DNA of 64,000 nucleotides from Schistosoma mansoni (GCF_000237925.1 NC_031502.1:45148215-45212214); one strand, 5' to 3'. Counted from the first letter of the stretch, positions 21,876-35,999 are shown. The notes: generated by a model not told the origin, from the sequence alone. Translations and numbers: made by a program.

Positions 21876-23440
21876 TTTTGGCCAAATAAAAAATTATAAA
21901 TTTTGTTATGCATTTGTATTCATTTCATAATTTATCAAGATTAAGCTGAAAGTACATTGGTAAAAATAATAAACAGAACCTTTATTCATAAATGGATTCT
22001 TATAAAATGTTTTATATAAAACAAGAGTACAGTACCAAAGACAAAAACATAATGGATAATTGTATATTCCGCCTTCATTTTTAAATATTTTGCCTCATAT
22101 TAATTAGTTGAGACAATTTTAGTTATATCAGCTAATTTTTCTAAAACCAAACATTTTTAAGAAAATATTTTTGTTTTCAAATTAATCATTGTTAGTTAGT
22201 TAGTTCAGTCAAACTTATGATCATAAAAGTAGAAACTAGATTAACTGAAGAAGCATTTATATCATTGATGGAGTTTTGTTCTCTGAGCTGGTTGGTTTGG
22301 TCGTGAAGCTATCATCGTTATTCTGAACGACATCATCAGCAAACATTTCAAGTAACTTCAGCTTCAAAAGCGTATATTAAAGTTGCTGCAGTTAAAAAGC
22401 TCGAAGTTATATCTGGGTCGTGCAGTGTCATGCCGTTGCTCGTTCAAGCATTTATGTCATATAATATTTATTCCACAAACACAATTTTTCTACATTGTGG
22501 TCAACTGACTTTGAAAAATTTCAAGACATACATATAACATTTTGTTATTTGAATTTTTGCAATAATCTAAGTGATTTAATAAAATATTCCTAATGACGGT
22601 GACATTTTTTAAAGTTTATCACATTCTTGAACTTGTTACACTACTAACATAAAACATTATGTCCATGTGAGATGTAAGTTAATAATATAATGTCTGTTAG
22701 AAACATTTTTTAAATATATTTCAAATATCCTTACAAAAAATCTAGACTTTCATCGTAGGCTGACTTAATTCTTCCACAATAAAACCCTTCAAATTCTATG
22801 ACAGAGTTGAATTAGACCTATTGATTTTTCTGAACAAAGCTTTCGTTGAGGGATTTTATTTGACTAGATGAAGTTGATAATCAGTGATCGAGCCCTCATT
22901 CACCCCTGTTCTGGAACGATATTGGCTATAGGGTGCAACAGGCTCAGTTCTAAAAACTCTTCCCTGTATCAAAATTTGTATTATGAAATATATCTATTGT
23001 TGATATCAAACAAATTTTATATAATGTGACCCAATTACCTGTTTATTTTTCACATTTATTACTGTTCATATCATTTGAGTATTTAGAAAAAATCTCTTTA
23101 TCACATACATTTACAAAATTAAATGATTAATTTAGGTAAATTTAAATAAGTGAAAAAAAAATAGGTTCCATAAATTTGCTTCCTAATAATCGGCATCGTT
23201 ACATTGATTCCTTATCCCTTTGAAATGTAAACTAGATTACAAATTGAATATACCAGTATAATAAAATCTATCTGTTAGTAATCCACTCGAAAGTGATTTA
23301 ATACGATTGAACAATGTAGTTGATTATTCAAATATTAACAAAAACAATAAATAAAGTACTACTTAATTTTTCAGCGTATAAATGTTGATTTATTGAAAAT
23401 ATAAAATAGTACTGCCGATGGTTCATTAAATTTTGTTTTA
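21876..23440. other. Intergenic, mostly unique
   Basis: Apart from the repeat arm at 22272-22345, nothing recognised. Confidence 0.5.
22272..22345. repeat. Dispersed repeat shared with the 49-kb fold-back
   Basis: CTCTGAGCTGGTTGGTTTGG, TCGTGAAGCT and TCTGAACGACATCATCAGC also occur in both arms at 49239-49418. Here only one arm is present. Confidence 0.55.
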
Positions 23441-23640
23441 NNNNNNNNNNNNNNNNNNNNNNNNNNNNNNNNNNNNNNNNNNNNNNNNNNNNNNNNNNNN
23501 NNNNNNNNNNNNNNNNNNNNNNNNNNNNNNNNNNNNNNNNNNNNNNNNNNNNNNNNNNNNNNNNNNNNNNNNNNNNNNNNNNNNNNNNNNNNNNNNNNNN
23601 NNNNNNNNNNNNNNNNNNNNNNNNNNNNNNNNNNNNNNNN
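23441..23640. other. Assembly gap of 200 N
   Basis: Unknown bases; the right edge falls inside a composite SINE. Reading frames across it are artefacts. Confidence 0.98.
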
Positions 23641-23860
23641 TTGTAAGCAAAGATGAATAGTGACTAGCAGTGGAATCCAGAACGCGCGTTTCGTCCTATT
23701 TGGGACTCATCAGCTGGATGTACCCACATCTTAGTGTTGATGTTCACTCTGAGACAAAGTTTTATTTGAGACGCAGGTAAATCCAGTTGACGAGTCCCAA
23801 ATAGGACGAAACGCGCGTCTTGGATTCCACTGCTAGACACTATCCATCTTTGCTTTATTT
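23641..23860. repeat. Composite SINE next to gap, two opposed hammerheads
   Basis: Starts inside the gap. Minus-facing hammerhead at 23672-23722; plus-facing one at 23778-23832 with the first core base changed (TTGACGA). The tRNA-like part between them is reduced to a few bases. Confidence 0.75.
23672..23722 (-). ncRNA. Hammerhead ribozyme, core intact, GTT cleavage triplet
   Basis: Minus strand ATCCAG, CTGATGA, GTCC/GGAC, GAAA, stem III, then GTT rather than GTC, and CTGGAT. GUU obeys the NUH rule but is normally slower. Confidence 0.65.
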
Positions 23861-24104
23861 TATTTAGTTTTGAGATAAAAGTTGATATTTTTTCTGTCTT
23901 GTCACGAAGACTGTGAACATTTGATACTTTTGAAATTTCTTACAAAACTTGAGCTCAATTAATTGAATATTAAGAGGTATCTTACTTCATAAAAGTTGAT
24001 GTCTAGTAAAACATACTTATAGTTGATTTTAACTCCTATGAATATATGATATTCTAATTCATGAATGATTCAATAAAAAAAATAACAAGTAATTATGCTG
24101 TGGT

Positions 24105-24415
24105 GTGTGCTACTGATTTCGATAGATTTAAATAGTATGTATCATCAATCGAAAGTGAAATGCCTGAGGGTAGAAGGCCAAGAAGATCAAAGAAAAAAGA
24201 ACGAGAACCAACAATGAACGGTGTGAAAATGGAAGTACAATGAAGTCTAAGACGATTAACTAATATTTGCAAAAGGAACAGTCAAGTTTGAGACAATTGA
24301 TTGACATTTCACAAAATAAGTATTTACTGTATCATACTCAGATTTTACTAAAATGTTCTGTGATTTTGTGTTTGAACGCATTCAATTGTGTTCTCATTCA
24401 CTACAATGTAATCAA
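24105..24415. repeat. Fourth repeat family, copy 1
   Basis: Shares ATCAATCGAAAGTGAAATGCC, TTTGAGACAATTG and TCATTCACTACAAT with the blocks at 46070-46355 and, inverted, 50565-50745. No domain seen in the open frame at its end. Confidence 0.4.
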
Positions 24416-26844
24416 AATTAAATATTCACAGAATACACAAAACGGATTTGTAAATAGTTTAATTTATCAACAACAAATAGGATGTATGGATTATCGTCCA
24501 CGTTTGTTTTTCTTTAATTTAAGACAAAATAAGTAGATGGAAACGTTTTCATACAATAAATTTAAAGAAAAGGTCATCCTAATTAAAATTTTCAAATGAC
24601 ATAAACCTATGAAAAATTCAGAACCAAATTAGCAATAAATTTAATTTTTATTTTTTAACCCATGGTTTATCTTCTAATATTTATTATTTCAATCAGACAA
24701 TATTCTTTTACAAAAATATACATAAAAAATAATAATATCAAGGTATGACATTATATTTTTTGGGGGGGAGAGAGCAGATATTATGGCATTTAAATCAAAT
24801 ATACCGTTTCGTACTCCTTTGAATTTAATTGTTTTATAGACATTTCAATATAATTCTCAACTAATATTACTATATCTTGGATCATAGAATCAGCTAAAAA
24901 TTCATTGTGTATTTACCTATGAAGAATAATTTCTAAGATTCACTATTTGAAGAATGGGAAAAATCAATTCTGAAAAGACGAAATTGACGTTGGGAATTCA
25001 ATGAATATCTCACACTGGTTCATCTCGAAAATTACCATACGTAAAATATGTAATCTAATATTAATAAACACAAAAAGAGACTATACTCATAACATATTAT
25101 TATTTCATGTCATTGTTACTTTTATAATCGATTGAGTTGAGTTAGTTTTGTTTAATTGATATATATATATTATAGAATACTTTTCTAACACTAAATAATC
25201 AAAACATTGAAGCCTGTTTAATCTATCGAGAGATACATTTTATGATTCTTCTGTTCTAGATACTAAAGTAAAACTGGTGTAATAAAAAATCAAGGAATCT
25301 ACTAAATGAAGAAAAAAGTAAATAGTTTCAGCTAATAAATTCAATAACACTTTCATAGTTTGTCTATATACTTAATTGTAAACAGTACATTTGATTTTAA
25401 AGAACATCGATAGTTCTGAATCATAGTTTATAGAATTATCCTTTGTGACCAAACTAATAAACTCTCGTTATATGAACATTAATAATTTGCGACTAGAACT
25501 GCTGTATACGTTTTGCACAGTCATTGCATAAATTTCTGTTCATTGTATACAGATTAAGAGTAGAATCCGGTTAATACGAATTGAGTTATATGGTAGAAAA
25601 ATAAATCAGCTAAAAGGTTTGTAATAAAAGTAGGATGAGTTGAATGGAGGTGAATTTTCGAAGAATGAAAAGTTTCTATAACTTCGAAAGAAACGGAAGA
25701 TTTTTCCTTACGTTCACTGAATTATTTCTATCCAACTAGTACTTTAGAGATTTTCGGATTATAGATTTTACATTTGAATTAATAATACAGAGAAATGAAA
25801 CATAAAATTTATCCTTATTATATCTGTTAACAACTAGTTTTCCAATGAAATGAATCTAAATATTTCATTTAAAAAAATGTATTTTCTCTTACAAACTATT
25901 TAACGTTATTGTAATGTTGCTAACATCTTGTTCTAAGCGTATACAATATGATTATAAAATAAAGCACGAATCATCAGACTATTTTATAACATGAATTGAT
26001 ACCTTGTACTTCAATGTATATTCGCTTAATAAATGAATAAAACATAGATTTTTGATATACTATTTGCTGAATCCATTGTTTTTAGTAAATATTTCATACA
26101 CATTCAAGGTATAAACACTTGAGCAAAGGACATGCTCAACAGAATATGCATAAGATGTGAATGATGATTATTTTTCTAATACTCTTTATTGTGGATAGAA
26201 TATCAAATGGTATCTAATTTAGGAACTAAACTTCTGTTAACGTTATTTCTTTATCCATATTGGCTATTGTAATCCAAAAATCTTTAAATCTTATGAATAC
26301 CTGTACTACTAATAGACTGACTTCAATTGATTATACTGAAGAACGTATAATGTTGTCTATTATAAAACAAACAAACAACTGTTAACATCGAGTGACTGAA
26401 ACTTACTACTATTTTAGAAAGGAAATTATATGATTTTATGCAAGAAAAATCGTATTATTTTAAACAATCAGACGAATAAATTACATGGTTACACAAAATA
26501 TATGTAAATGACAGTTATTTAAATTTTGGTTAAAATTTATAATTAAAGTAAACTGACAAATGTCAAACAAATCCTAAAAAATAAGTCCCTAGAAGTAGGT
26601 CAACAGGTCAATTAAACAATAAATATTTAAATTTTATTTGAAATGAATTTTTTCATTAGACCTTATTATCTAAAATGGTTGTAAATAAATTCAAGATAAT
26701 TTTCTTCTATAATTATCGCCAAATTGGATAAAACATTTGTTTTATTTGCTTTATCCACATGATGAAACTATTTTGTTCTTCAATTAAATGTTCAACATGA
26801 ACTGTTTTTTCCTGTTCTTTTAAAGAAACTAATTTTAAATTATG
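24416..26844. other. Intergenic, nothing recognised
   Basis: Very AT-rich with short homopolymers; no exon-like segment with splice signals and a domain. Confidence 0.5.
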
Positions 26845-27310
26845 ATCAGAATGGGGTTTGCTGAGATTTAATAGTTGAATTTATGAGTCGATGTAAGCTA
26901 TTAAACTATTAAAATTACTACAATCTCTACAAACACCATTCTAATCATAATCATTATGTGCTAACTAGTGACTGGCTTCACTATGATTTCCTGGAGTTCT
27001 ATTGAGAAGCCATGAGAAGTGGAGTTCAATCTGTGTCGGGTAGAGACAGGTATCTACCTCAGACAATGGATGAATGGTTGCTCAATCACTCATCGATCGA
27101 TGGAAGTTGAACATTAACACCGTTGAATGCTGGCTCAGTGATCTAGAGGTTCGCATGAGAGACAAAAGATCCTGGGTTCGAATCCCGCGTAGGGGATCTT
27201 GGAAGCGCACTGCCTAGGAGTCTGTTGTTGAAACGAAAGGACCGTCCAGTGCTTCCAGGTTTTCACTGGTGGTCTAGCTTACGTCGACTCATGAATTCAA
27301 CCATAATCTT
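26845..27310 (+). repeat. Second-family SINE, full layout, decayed hammerhead
   Basis: Inverted ends (TTGAATTTATGAGTCGATGTAAGC and its partner near 27270-27300), B box GGGTTCGAATCCC at 27175, hammerhead remnant at 27206-27255 with a broken stem II. Confidence 0.65.
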
Positions 27311-30300
27311 AAATTACTCAAATAAATCTAGCTGTTTGGAACTAATAGATATTCATGTTATCATTGGCTTGGAAGAAATGAAAAAAAGAAACATCGGTCT
27401 ATATAAAAAATCAACAAAATAATAATGCTTACCAAGCTAAATAATGGCTGGGTTCAAGAAATTCTTGTGAAATGCTTTAGTCTATTAGATCAACTATGTT
27501 ATAGGCGGTGTAGTTAGATGACGATCACATAATGTAATTTATGTTCTGAATTGGTGACTGAATAATATTGTGTTTAGTGAGAAAAATTAAAGGTTTCAAG
27601 TTCGATTCTATATAGGCTGAAAAGAGTTTGAGAACAGTTCATTTTATTTTTGTTCCAACGACTGAAATAAGTCTACCAAAGTACCTTTCATAAAAAAATT
27701 TCAGATTGGTTCCAATATTAGTGAGCAGCCAAATGCGTATAAAGTTATAAATAAATTATATTATATACTTCTCATTATCAGAGCTCTTTTTTAATGGTTC
27801 TGAACACGCTAACTACGTTAAAGAAAGCTGTTATTATTTCTTTATTTTAGTTAGCTAATATACAACTATTGTATATCTGTTGTCAAAATTAAATGTTGTG
27901 ATAGTTTCGCCAAAAAATTCGAAAACTTAAAACACTATCAGTAAACATTACTTTAGAAAGCTTATTAGTTATTCTTGTTTACTAATTTATACCATAACTG
28001 TAAACATATTTCTGTTCAATTTTTAGTGTTTCTTCTGAAACATGGGATTATTCACAAATATTTAGATATCGATTGTTTTGATACCTTAATTCAACTTTAC
28101 TCTCGTTAATAGAATAAGTTTCATTGAAATTTGACTTTGTTTTGGTAAACTATCTGTAAATTTGTTTTAAAATAATCTTCAGGGTTTGTTTAATCCACCC
28201 AATTAAGTAGGAAAGCTGATTAGATTATCGGGAATGAAAAGAAAAGAGCTTTAGGTAAAGAAATGCGATACCAGAGCACTAAAGAAAGCAATGTAAACGG
28301 ATGAGTTAGCAGGTTAATTTGGCACATTTTGTTTATATAGAGGGAATTCTGTTCAGCTATACTTTACATTACATTTATGTATAGAGTGCATGAAGCAAGG
28401 CCCATTCACTCCATGGTGCATACATAGGTATAGACACGATTTGACTTTGTTGTCGCCAGTCGGGGTTGCAAGTCATCTGTTGACCATCGTCTCGCTAATG
28501 CTCATACCACAAATAAGTTTAGTGTCGAGCCCCATGGAACAATTATGACGCAGTTTATGGCCTACTCTTTGATCTCCACCAGGCCTAATGAGACTTCTTA
28601 AAGATATTCTGGTCAGTTGCCACAAGAAAATGTTCTTTCACCAAATCTGGATCTCATAATTATCTAAAATATAAGACCCTTTGAGGGTCTGTATATTACG
28701 ATAGAGCCCAATCTCAATCCAGCCGCAACTCGCCAATGTTTGAGTCGAACTTTACCTTGTTTTTGGTTCTTATTCAACTATATATTAGCTGAGTTTTGTG
28801 TACTTAGCTCACTGTATATGAGAAATTGCCCTGAATCTGCTTGGCCAGTATAATTTGGACTTTTCCAGAAAAAAAGAGAGTAGTTGTTCTACGCACATTT
28901 AACTAAAGGTACCAGGTCGTTCGCAACCAAAACTATTAGGAACCTGACATTATCTCCTACTTTATTAGACACTACTGCCAGACGAAATGTTTCCAAGTTG
29001 ATTAATGTGATTTGTTATTAAGCACAATTCAGCTGTTGATAATTGTAAGACCTTAATCATAGCTCTATCAATCAAAGTGTTTTATTTGTAGCCACATCAC
29101 GACACATTATTTTCTCCATATTCCATTTATTTTTGCTTTCCCCAAGTTTGTCGAATTCGACCCTGATGAAGAGGTATTTTTTGTATAAAACAACCTAGAA
29201 TGAACATATAAAAATCATCCCTGAAATAAAAATGACATTTTCTTAACCATACGAAGGTTTTTGAAGAACTGGCTAGAAACAAAATCACCGATACTAACTT
29301 CAAGGATTTCCTCTTTCTCAAACAAAGTATGTTTGATTTTCTTAGAGACGCTTGATTACGTATTTCTGCATAACTAAATACATTTTTGGATATGGAATAA
29401 GCAGATGTCGCGAAATACTACTCATCATTAAAAAATGTACAAAAAGCAACATGATGTTTACTAGGTGGTTTCTCGTCGTTTTTCAAGTATGAATTAATTA
29501 GTTATTATTTAAATTCTGTATCACCAAGTCCTAAAAGACTGATGATTGAATATTTATATGAAACCTACATATATTTCAGCTAATCATATAAGTTTTCCTG
29601 TTGCATATCAATACTCCAGTGCTGATAAAAAATGTAAGTAAAAAACAATTTACGACGAATCTTTTTTTCCACATCCTCTTTCACTTCAGTACGTTTGAAG
29701 GATTAAGAGTTCAATATAACCTCTCATCCCCTTTGAAGATTAATCTGGGCAGTTACCCAGAATATAACTTTCAAACTGCTGAATTTCTATTAGTGTATAA
29801 AACGAAAATGTATACTTAATTATTAGTACTTAGACTGCACATGATAAATTTTAAAAAAATCGTCTGGTCGATAGAATTTCAAATAGTTTACGTCTACATC
29901 TCATGACCATGATCATTATAAACATCTCTATAATATAATTGCTCATATTACTTATTGAATCTTATTTATGCTTTATTAACAATAAGAAACGTTTATTAAA
30001 TAATTTAGATAATGAGCTTAGGTGACGCCTATGCAAAAGATGTGACCAATTTCTATTTGTCTGTATTTAATAAACTAGAATCAACAAGTATTAATGTTTT
30101 AGCATACTAATATTCACGGCATTATGTATACTAGAGAGAAACAATAATCGTTGATTCTTTTAGAGATTTTATTTTCAATCTTAATTATTCATTTATTTAC
30201 AGATAAATAACTCATAGTAATGTACTTTTGATTGAATCTTATATCAATGAAGTTCGCATTTAGGAATAGCTTGGATTAACCAATTTTATCACTATGAGAT

Positions 30301-30894
30301 CTATAGACAGCTTTTTTTTCATAACAATTAATTTTTACATATAAAGTGCCTAGAGAATGTGAGTTAATGTTTATTCATTTTCTTTTCTCTGTTTTTGTTT
30401 ACTGTTTACATTACCTGTTAACTTATCTTTTTAATCTAAGTTGTATTTCACTAGTTTCTCATTGTTCTTGTGTTAAATCATAATTTGCATGCTATCATTT
30501 TCTATATATATATATATATACTCTCGGTTACCAACAAATAGGAATCTTAATAGATATTTACTTATTTATTCTGCTCTATTCTTCGAAGAAAAAGTAAAAC
30601 GTTAACAAAGATAAAAGAGGATAATGGTACAGCTTTCTATGATGCTCAACTTTTTAAAAGGATATACGGTTTCATTAGAAGAAATATATGTAGAAAGAAC
30701 ACATGGACGGGTCAGTATACCCATTTTCATAGCTTTACACCTCTTCAGTATAAAATAAATCTGGTTAAATGTCTCAGCCACAAAATCAAATTAGTATGTT
30801 TTGAGGATGGTGTAGATAGTGAAATAGATAAGAAACACATTACCAAATAACGGCTATCCAGATAGTTTTATCAGAACATTTATGTCGGAAGGTC
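27311..30894. other. Intergenic; less AT-rich island at 28370-28760
   Basis: No gene recognised. The island (AAGGCCCATTCACTCCATGG, TGTTGTCGCCAGTCGGGG) has a composition unlike its surroundings and may be an old mobile-element piece, but no protein motif or ends were found. Confidence 0.35.
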
Positions 30895-32560
30895 GAGGAA
30901 AAAGAAGGAAAGATAATCACCGAGATTCAAAAACAAAGAAACAGGTGTTTAGAGCATTTCATATGACTCTTGAATAGACCAGCCTAACTGAGGCAACCGG
31001 ACAGCAACACACACAGACCCTCTTATGGCTGTCCCTCCATCAACAATCGAAGGAATCAGCATGGTCATCAGATAAATGAAAAGTGAGAAAGCAGTAAGAC
31101 CTGACAATATACCAGCTGAAGCACTAAAGTCAGATATTGAAGTAACTAAAAAGATGTTCCGCGTTCTATTCAGGAGGATTTGGGAGAAAGAATAAGTGCC
31201 GATAGACTGGGAAGAAGGATACCTCATCAAGATACCAAAGAAAGGAGATCTGAGCGAATGTGAGAAATACAGAGGCATCACACTACTATCGGTACCAGGG
31301 AAAGTTTTCAATAGAGTGTTGCTGAACCGGATGAAAGATTCAGTGGACGCCCAACTTAGAGATCAACAGGCTGGATTCCGTAAGGGTCGGTCTTGCACAA
31401 ACCAAATTGCGACACTACAGATCACCGTTGAACAATCAGTTGAGTAGAACTCGTCACAACACACCAACTTCCTTGATTAGGAGAAAGCATTTGACAGTGT
31501 GGATAAATAAGCCTTATGGAACCTTCTTCGACACTACAGTGTACATAAGAAGATCGTCAACATTATTCAGGACATATACGACGGACTACAGTGCAAAAGG
31601 GTGCATGGAGGACAGCTGACAGATGCATTTCCAGTAAGGACCGGAGTCAGACAAGGCTGTCTACTCTCCCCCTTCCTCTTCCTTCTGGTGATTGACTGGA
31701 TTATGAAGAGTTCGACATCCGAGGGAAAGCACGGAATACAATGAACATTTCAGAATCAATTAGAAGATTTGGACTTCGCAGATGACCTAGCCCTCCTATC
31801 GTATACACACGAACAAATACAGACGAGGACAACAAATGTAGCGGCAGTCTCTGCATCAATAGGCCTCAACATATACAAAGGAAAAAGCAAGATTCTCAAA
31901 TGCAACACGGAGAACACCAACCCAATCACACTTGTTGGAGAAACTCTGGAAGATGAGGAATCTTTCACATACCCTGGGAATCATCATTGATGAAAAGGGA
32001 GGATGTGAAACAGATATAAAGGCGAGGATTGGCAAAGCAAGGACAGCATTTCTACAATTGAAGAACATACGGGACTCAAAACAACTGTCGACTTATATCA
32101 AAGTGAGAATCTTCAATACGAACGTCAAGAAGGTTGTAACGTACAGAGATGAAACTTGGAGAACTACCACAACCATCATCAAAAATGTACACGTTTTTAT
32201 AAACAATTGTCTACACTAAATACTCAATTCCCGTTGACCGAATTCCATCAGTAATAGTCTACTGTGAGAGAGAACAAACCAACTTCTGGATGAAGAGGAG
32301 ATTAGAAAAAGACGATGGAAGTGAATAAGCAAGTACAAACATGGATTCTTGAAAGGAAACAGAAGATAGGAAGACTGAGGAACACATTGTTGTGGAAGTT
32401 GGAATTAGACATTCGCAAAAAATGAATGGCAAGTGAGACTCAGTGGAAATGATTGTTGAGGATAGAGTTTGATGGAGAATACTGGTGGGTGGTTTATGCT
32501 CCTCTATGAGGAATAACAGGCTTAATTAAGCAAGCGATAGGGATAGCAAACATTACCAAA
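30895..32560 (+). mobile_element. RTE-clade LINE, 5'-truncated relic with reverse transcriptase
   Basis: Three frames together spell an SR2/RTE-like polyprotein: LLNRPA near 30970, PDNIPAEALKSDIEV near 31100, WEEGYLIKIPKKGDLSE and YRGITLLSVPGKVFNRVL (RT fingers), DQQAGFRKGRSC, RTGVRQGCLLSPFLF near 31640, the catalytic FADDLALLS at about 31770, then GLNIYKGKSKIL and AFLQLKNI. The endonuclease half is missing. Stops and frameshifts interrupt it, so it cannot make protein. The last 390 bp occur again at 34179-34568. Confidence 0.85.
32143..32532 (+). repeat. 390-bp exact direct repeat, copy 1 (inside the LINE)
   Basis: From ACAGAGATGAAACTTGG to GGCTTAATTAAGCA. Read base by base, it equals 34179-34568 throughout, including the positions where the LINE frame is already broken. 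Confidence 0.9.
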
Positions 32561-32792
32561 ACCCAAATTTGAAAAGACATAACTTCTGATATACTCATTA
32601 TGTTTTTAATAAAAAGGATTAGAATTTATACATCATAAGCTATACAAAATCCATTTAAAATCACTTTATATCATGACTTGTGTTTTATTCTTATTTTGTA
32701 CACATTCAAATATATAAAGTAGCATTAAACAGGTCATATTTCATCCTCTGAATTACTAGTTATTTCCCATGTATTGTATTACCAATTACATC

Positions 32793-32796
<4 letters not shown>

Positions 32797-32836
<40 letters not shown>
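32797..32836. repeat. TA microsatellite
   Basis: About twenty TA units in the intergenic region. Confidence 0.85.
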
Positions 32837-32839
<3 letters not shown>

Positions 32840-33134
32840 GATAAAAGACTTAGCAATTATTTAAGATAGGATTAGATATATAACTTACTGACCAATATAT
32901 TGATATCTACTTCATTTATCATTCTGGTAAGTAATGAGTTAACTAAATCTGTTCATTTGTTTCACTAAATTTTAAATCAGAAATTTCTTTTTTTTAACAC
33001 TATTTCTAAACTGTTAAATGCACATTTATTTTTCAATTTCGTTTAATATCTAGTAGAGTAATCAGTCTATGTTATTTTAATGAGAATCCTCATTAAAATA
33101 CATTTCAGATACTTGTTGAGTTCAATTGAAAAAC

Positions 33135-33350
33135 ATTCTCAGAAGGGGTTTTGTGGAGATTTCAGTATTTTCATAGTTGAAATCATGAGTCATTTGAAGC
33201 TAAACCCCCATGGAAAACCTAGGAGCAATGGACGGCCGTCTCGTTGTATTGTGAGACTCCTCAGCAGTACCCATCCACGATCCCGCCTCGTGAGATTCGA
33301 ACCCAGGATCTACCAGTCTCGCGCCAGAGCGCTTAACCACTAGATATTCT
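33135..33350 (-). repeat. Second-family SINE, minus orientation
   Basis: CAGAAGGGGTTTTGTGGAG, CCATGGAAAACCTAGGAGC, decayed hammerhead, then GATTCGAACCCAGGATC (B box on the minus strand) and GCGCTTAACCACTAGAT (A-box side). Reads as tRNA-like but cannot be a tRNA gene. Confidence 0.65.
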
Positions 33351-34178
33351 TTTATTATGTTAGGAAGTAATAAAAGTTTTCTTGAGCAATCACCATAGTG
33401 TTAATTTTGTACAAATTTTATCTCTCTTAGAATTCATCACTTAGATTTTGTTATGTAGGTCAATTGTGAGATGATATTGCTAACATCACTATTGAAAACA
33501 TTATTATTTACAAAATCCGTAAGGATTTAAGTGTTTTTAAAATAATTAACTTAGAATAACAATTGTTTTCATTTCTATACGTATCTTGATTTTGGTACAT
33601 TGGTACTAGAGATAGACCACTTAGTCGTTGTAAATTTTCGACATTTATGAGTAACTAAAGAATTTATATTTGCTAGTTTATAAAAAAAATACATGTTATA
33701 AAGCATTGCCTCAGTCACAAGAAAACGTCCTGACACACTAATCACTGTTCTGATAGATTCGTTAGTGTCATTAAGTACAGATTAGCTAAAATTGTAGTAG
33801 GCTCCTAAGCTTTATTCTCAGTTCCCTTATACGATTCGTTTGGAAGGTAAATAGTCAGTATGTTATAAACGCTGGCTAAAATATCGTGTAAGAGCATTAA
33901 GTTTTTAAGCTTTTGATAATGTCCCAACTAACATCTTTCAAGGAAAGTAGTTATGCTTGTTACACATTAGTGTGTTTAGTTTCTGTTCATCAAACAACGA
34001 AAAACAATGAAATGAGTAAAATATCTGGTTAACCATAACAATAACTTGGAGTTATTTTTAGCAATTTTTTCTACCTAATGGAGTTGCTGACCAATGCCTA
34101 ACCAACCTTCTTTACCCGGACTTGAGACTGACAGCAACCCTAGAAGTGCTACAGACAGAGTCCAGACATTTCTATTGA

Positions 34179-34568
34179 ACAGAGATGAAACTTGGAGAAC
34201 TACCACAACCATCATCAAAAATGTACACGTTTTTATAAACAATTGTCTACACTAAATACTCAATTCCCGTTGACCGAATTCCATCAGTAATAGTCTACTG
34301 TGAGAGAGAACAAACCAACTTCTGGATGAAGAGGAGATTAGAAAAAGACGATGGAAGTGAATAAGCAAGTACAAACATGGATTCTTGAAAGGAAACAGAA
34401 GATAGGAAGACTGAGGAACACATTGTTGTGGAAGTTGGAATTAGACATTCGCAAAAAATGAATGGCAAGTGAGACTCAGTGGAAATGATTGTTGAGGATA
34501 GAGTTTGATGGAGAATACTGGTGGGTGGTTTATGCTCCTCTATGAGGAATAACAGGCTTAATTAAGCA
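34179..34568 (+). repeat. 390-bp exact direct repeat, copy 2
   Basis: Same 390 bp as 32143-32532, about 2 kb away, with unrelated flanks (left TTTCTATTGA, right CGTAATAAGG). It represents only the 3' part of the LINE. Confidence 0.9.
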
Positions 34569-35699
34569 CGTAATAAGGATGTTTTGGTCATTGAACATCA
34601 AAGCAATCTAATGTAGATCGAATGAAACTGTAGTCCAAAATACTTTATATAATCATTATTTTCAAACTCTATGTCAGTATTAGAAATAATATCATTTCAA
34701 TCATAAGTTAAAAATACAAATAACTGGAAGTTTTATAACGACACGGAAAGAGAACGATCAAAATTTTCTGCTTAATAATAATCAAATTCGAAATTTCAAC
34801 TGCCACAATAATGTGCTAAGCTTCTTGTGTTTCAACCTAAACTCAATTCATGCCACGCTCATGAACCCAACAACAGTGACATTCAATTTACAAAAACTTC
34901 TATGAAACTAATGTGTTTAGACAGTTTAGACACCAAGTTCGAAACAATCGTTGCTTTTGACATTTATCGTCACATTTTATTGTACTGTCAGTACTTGGCC
35001 AAAATGGATTTATATCACTTCAGAGACTAACAGATCCCAAGGAAAAATAATTTATATCACTGAAGAATTTTATAAACTTAAAATCAGCTTTTAATGTAAA
35101 TTTAATCATACTATTTATCGAAAGTTTATTAATGATTAACCATAATGTGAAGAAAACGTTCATGACCTAATTAATCATATATTTAAAAATGTTTAAATGC
35201 TACTTAAAGCTTCAGTCAGGATTTCAATCAATATTTTCGTAACTTGATTGATTGAATTAGATTAAATGAAAGAAAGAAATAATATGACACTACTTACTAC
35301 TCGATATCTCATCTGTGTAACTTATTAGTTCCATAAAAAGTAAATTGTATGTCACAGTTGTTTGGTTACTAAGCGTGAGATGAAGTGACTTTAGGTTGAG
35401 TCACTATGTATCATTGGTTCCACCAAGATCACCAAAATCACTTTTCCTTTATAAGATTTTCAATAGTTACAGTGATATAGACTATAGTTGTACAGTGTAT
35501 CCAAGTAAATTAGTGAATATAGTGCTCTAAAAAATAACTATATATTTCTGCACTGAAAATAAACGGTGAACACTTTTAATCTCAAACGGTTAATCAAGAA
35601 TTATATTGATCACAGTTCAATTAATAGTACAAAAAATGTACAAATTATTATACTATGGCAGTGACATTACACGATTTACGCTTTGAATAAATATATTTA
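34569..35699. other. Intergenic, nothing recognised
   Basis: Open frames are short and match no family I know. Confidence 0.5.
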
Positions 35700-35767
35700 T
35701 GGCTATATCCGAATGAGTAGTAAAATTGTATTTCTGACATTTCGTGACTTAATGTAAGCCACTTCTT

Positions 35768-35799
<32 letters not shown>

Positions 35800-35999
35800 N
35801 NNNNNNNNNNNNNNNNNNNNNNNNNNNNNNNNNNNNNNNNNNNNNNNNNNNNNNNNNNNNNNNNNNNNNNNNNNNNNNNNNNNNNNNNNNNNNNNNNNNN
35901 NNNNNNNNNNNNNNNNNNNNNNNNNNNNNNNNNNNNNNNNNNNNNNNNNNNNNNNNNNNNNNNNNNNNNNNNNNNNNNNNNNNNNNNNNNNNNNNNNNN

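Noticed and set aside
23433-23660. Frames made mostly of unknown residues
   Set aside because: They exist only because the N run has no stop codons; the same holds at 35648-36046 and 43355-43693.
30949-31311. 120-codon minus-strand frame
   Set aside because: Antisense shadow of the LINE reverse transcriptase region.
33280-33350. Possible tRNA gene
   Set aside because: A and B box-like words are present, but no cloverleaf; they belong to the SINE. The same applies at 2058, 14946, 15650, 20190 and 27130.
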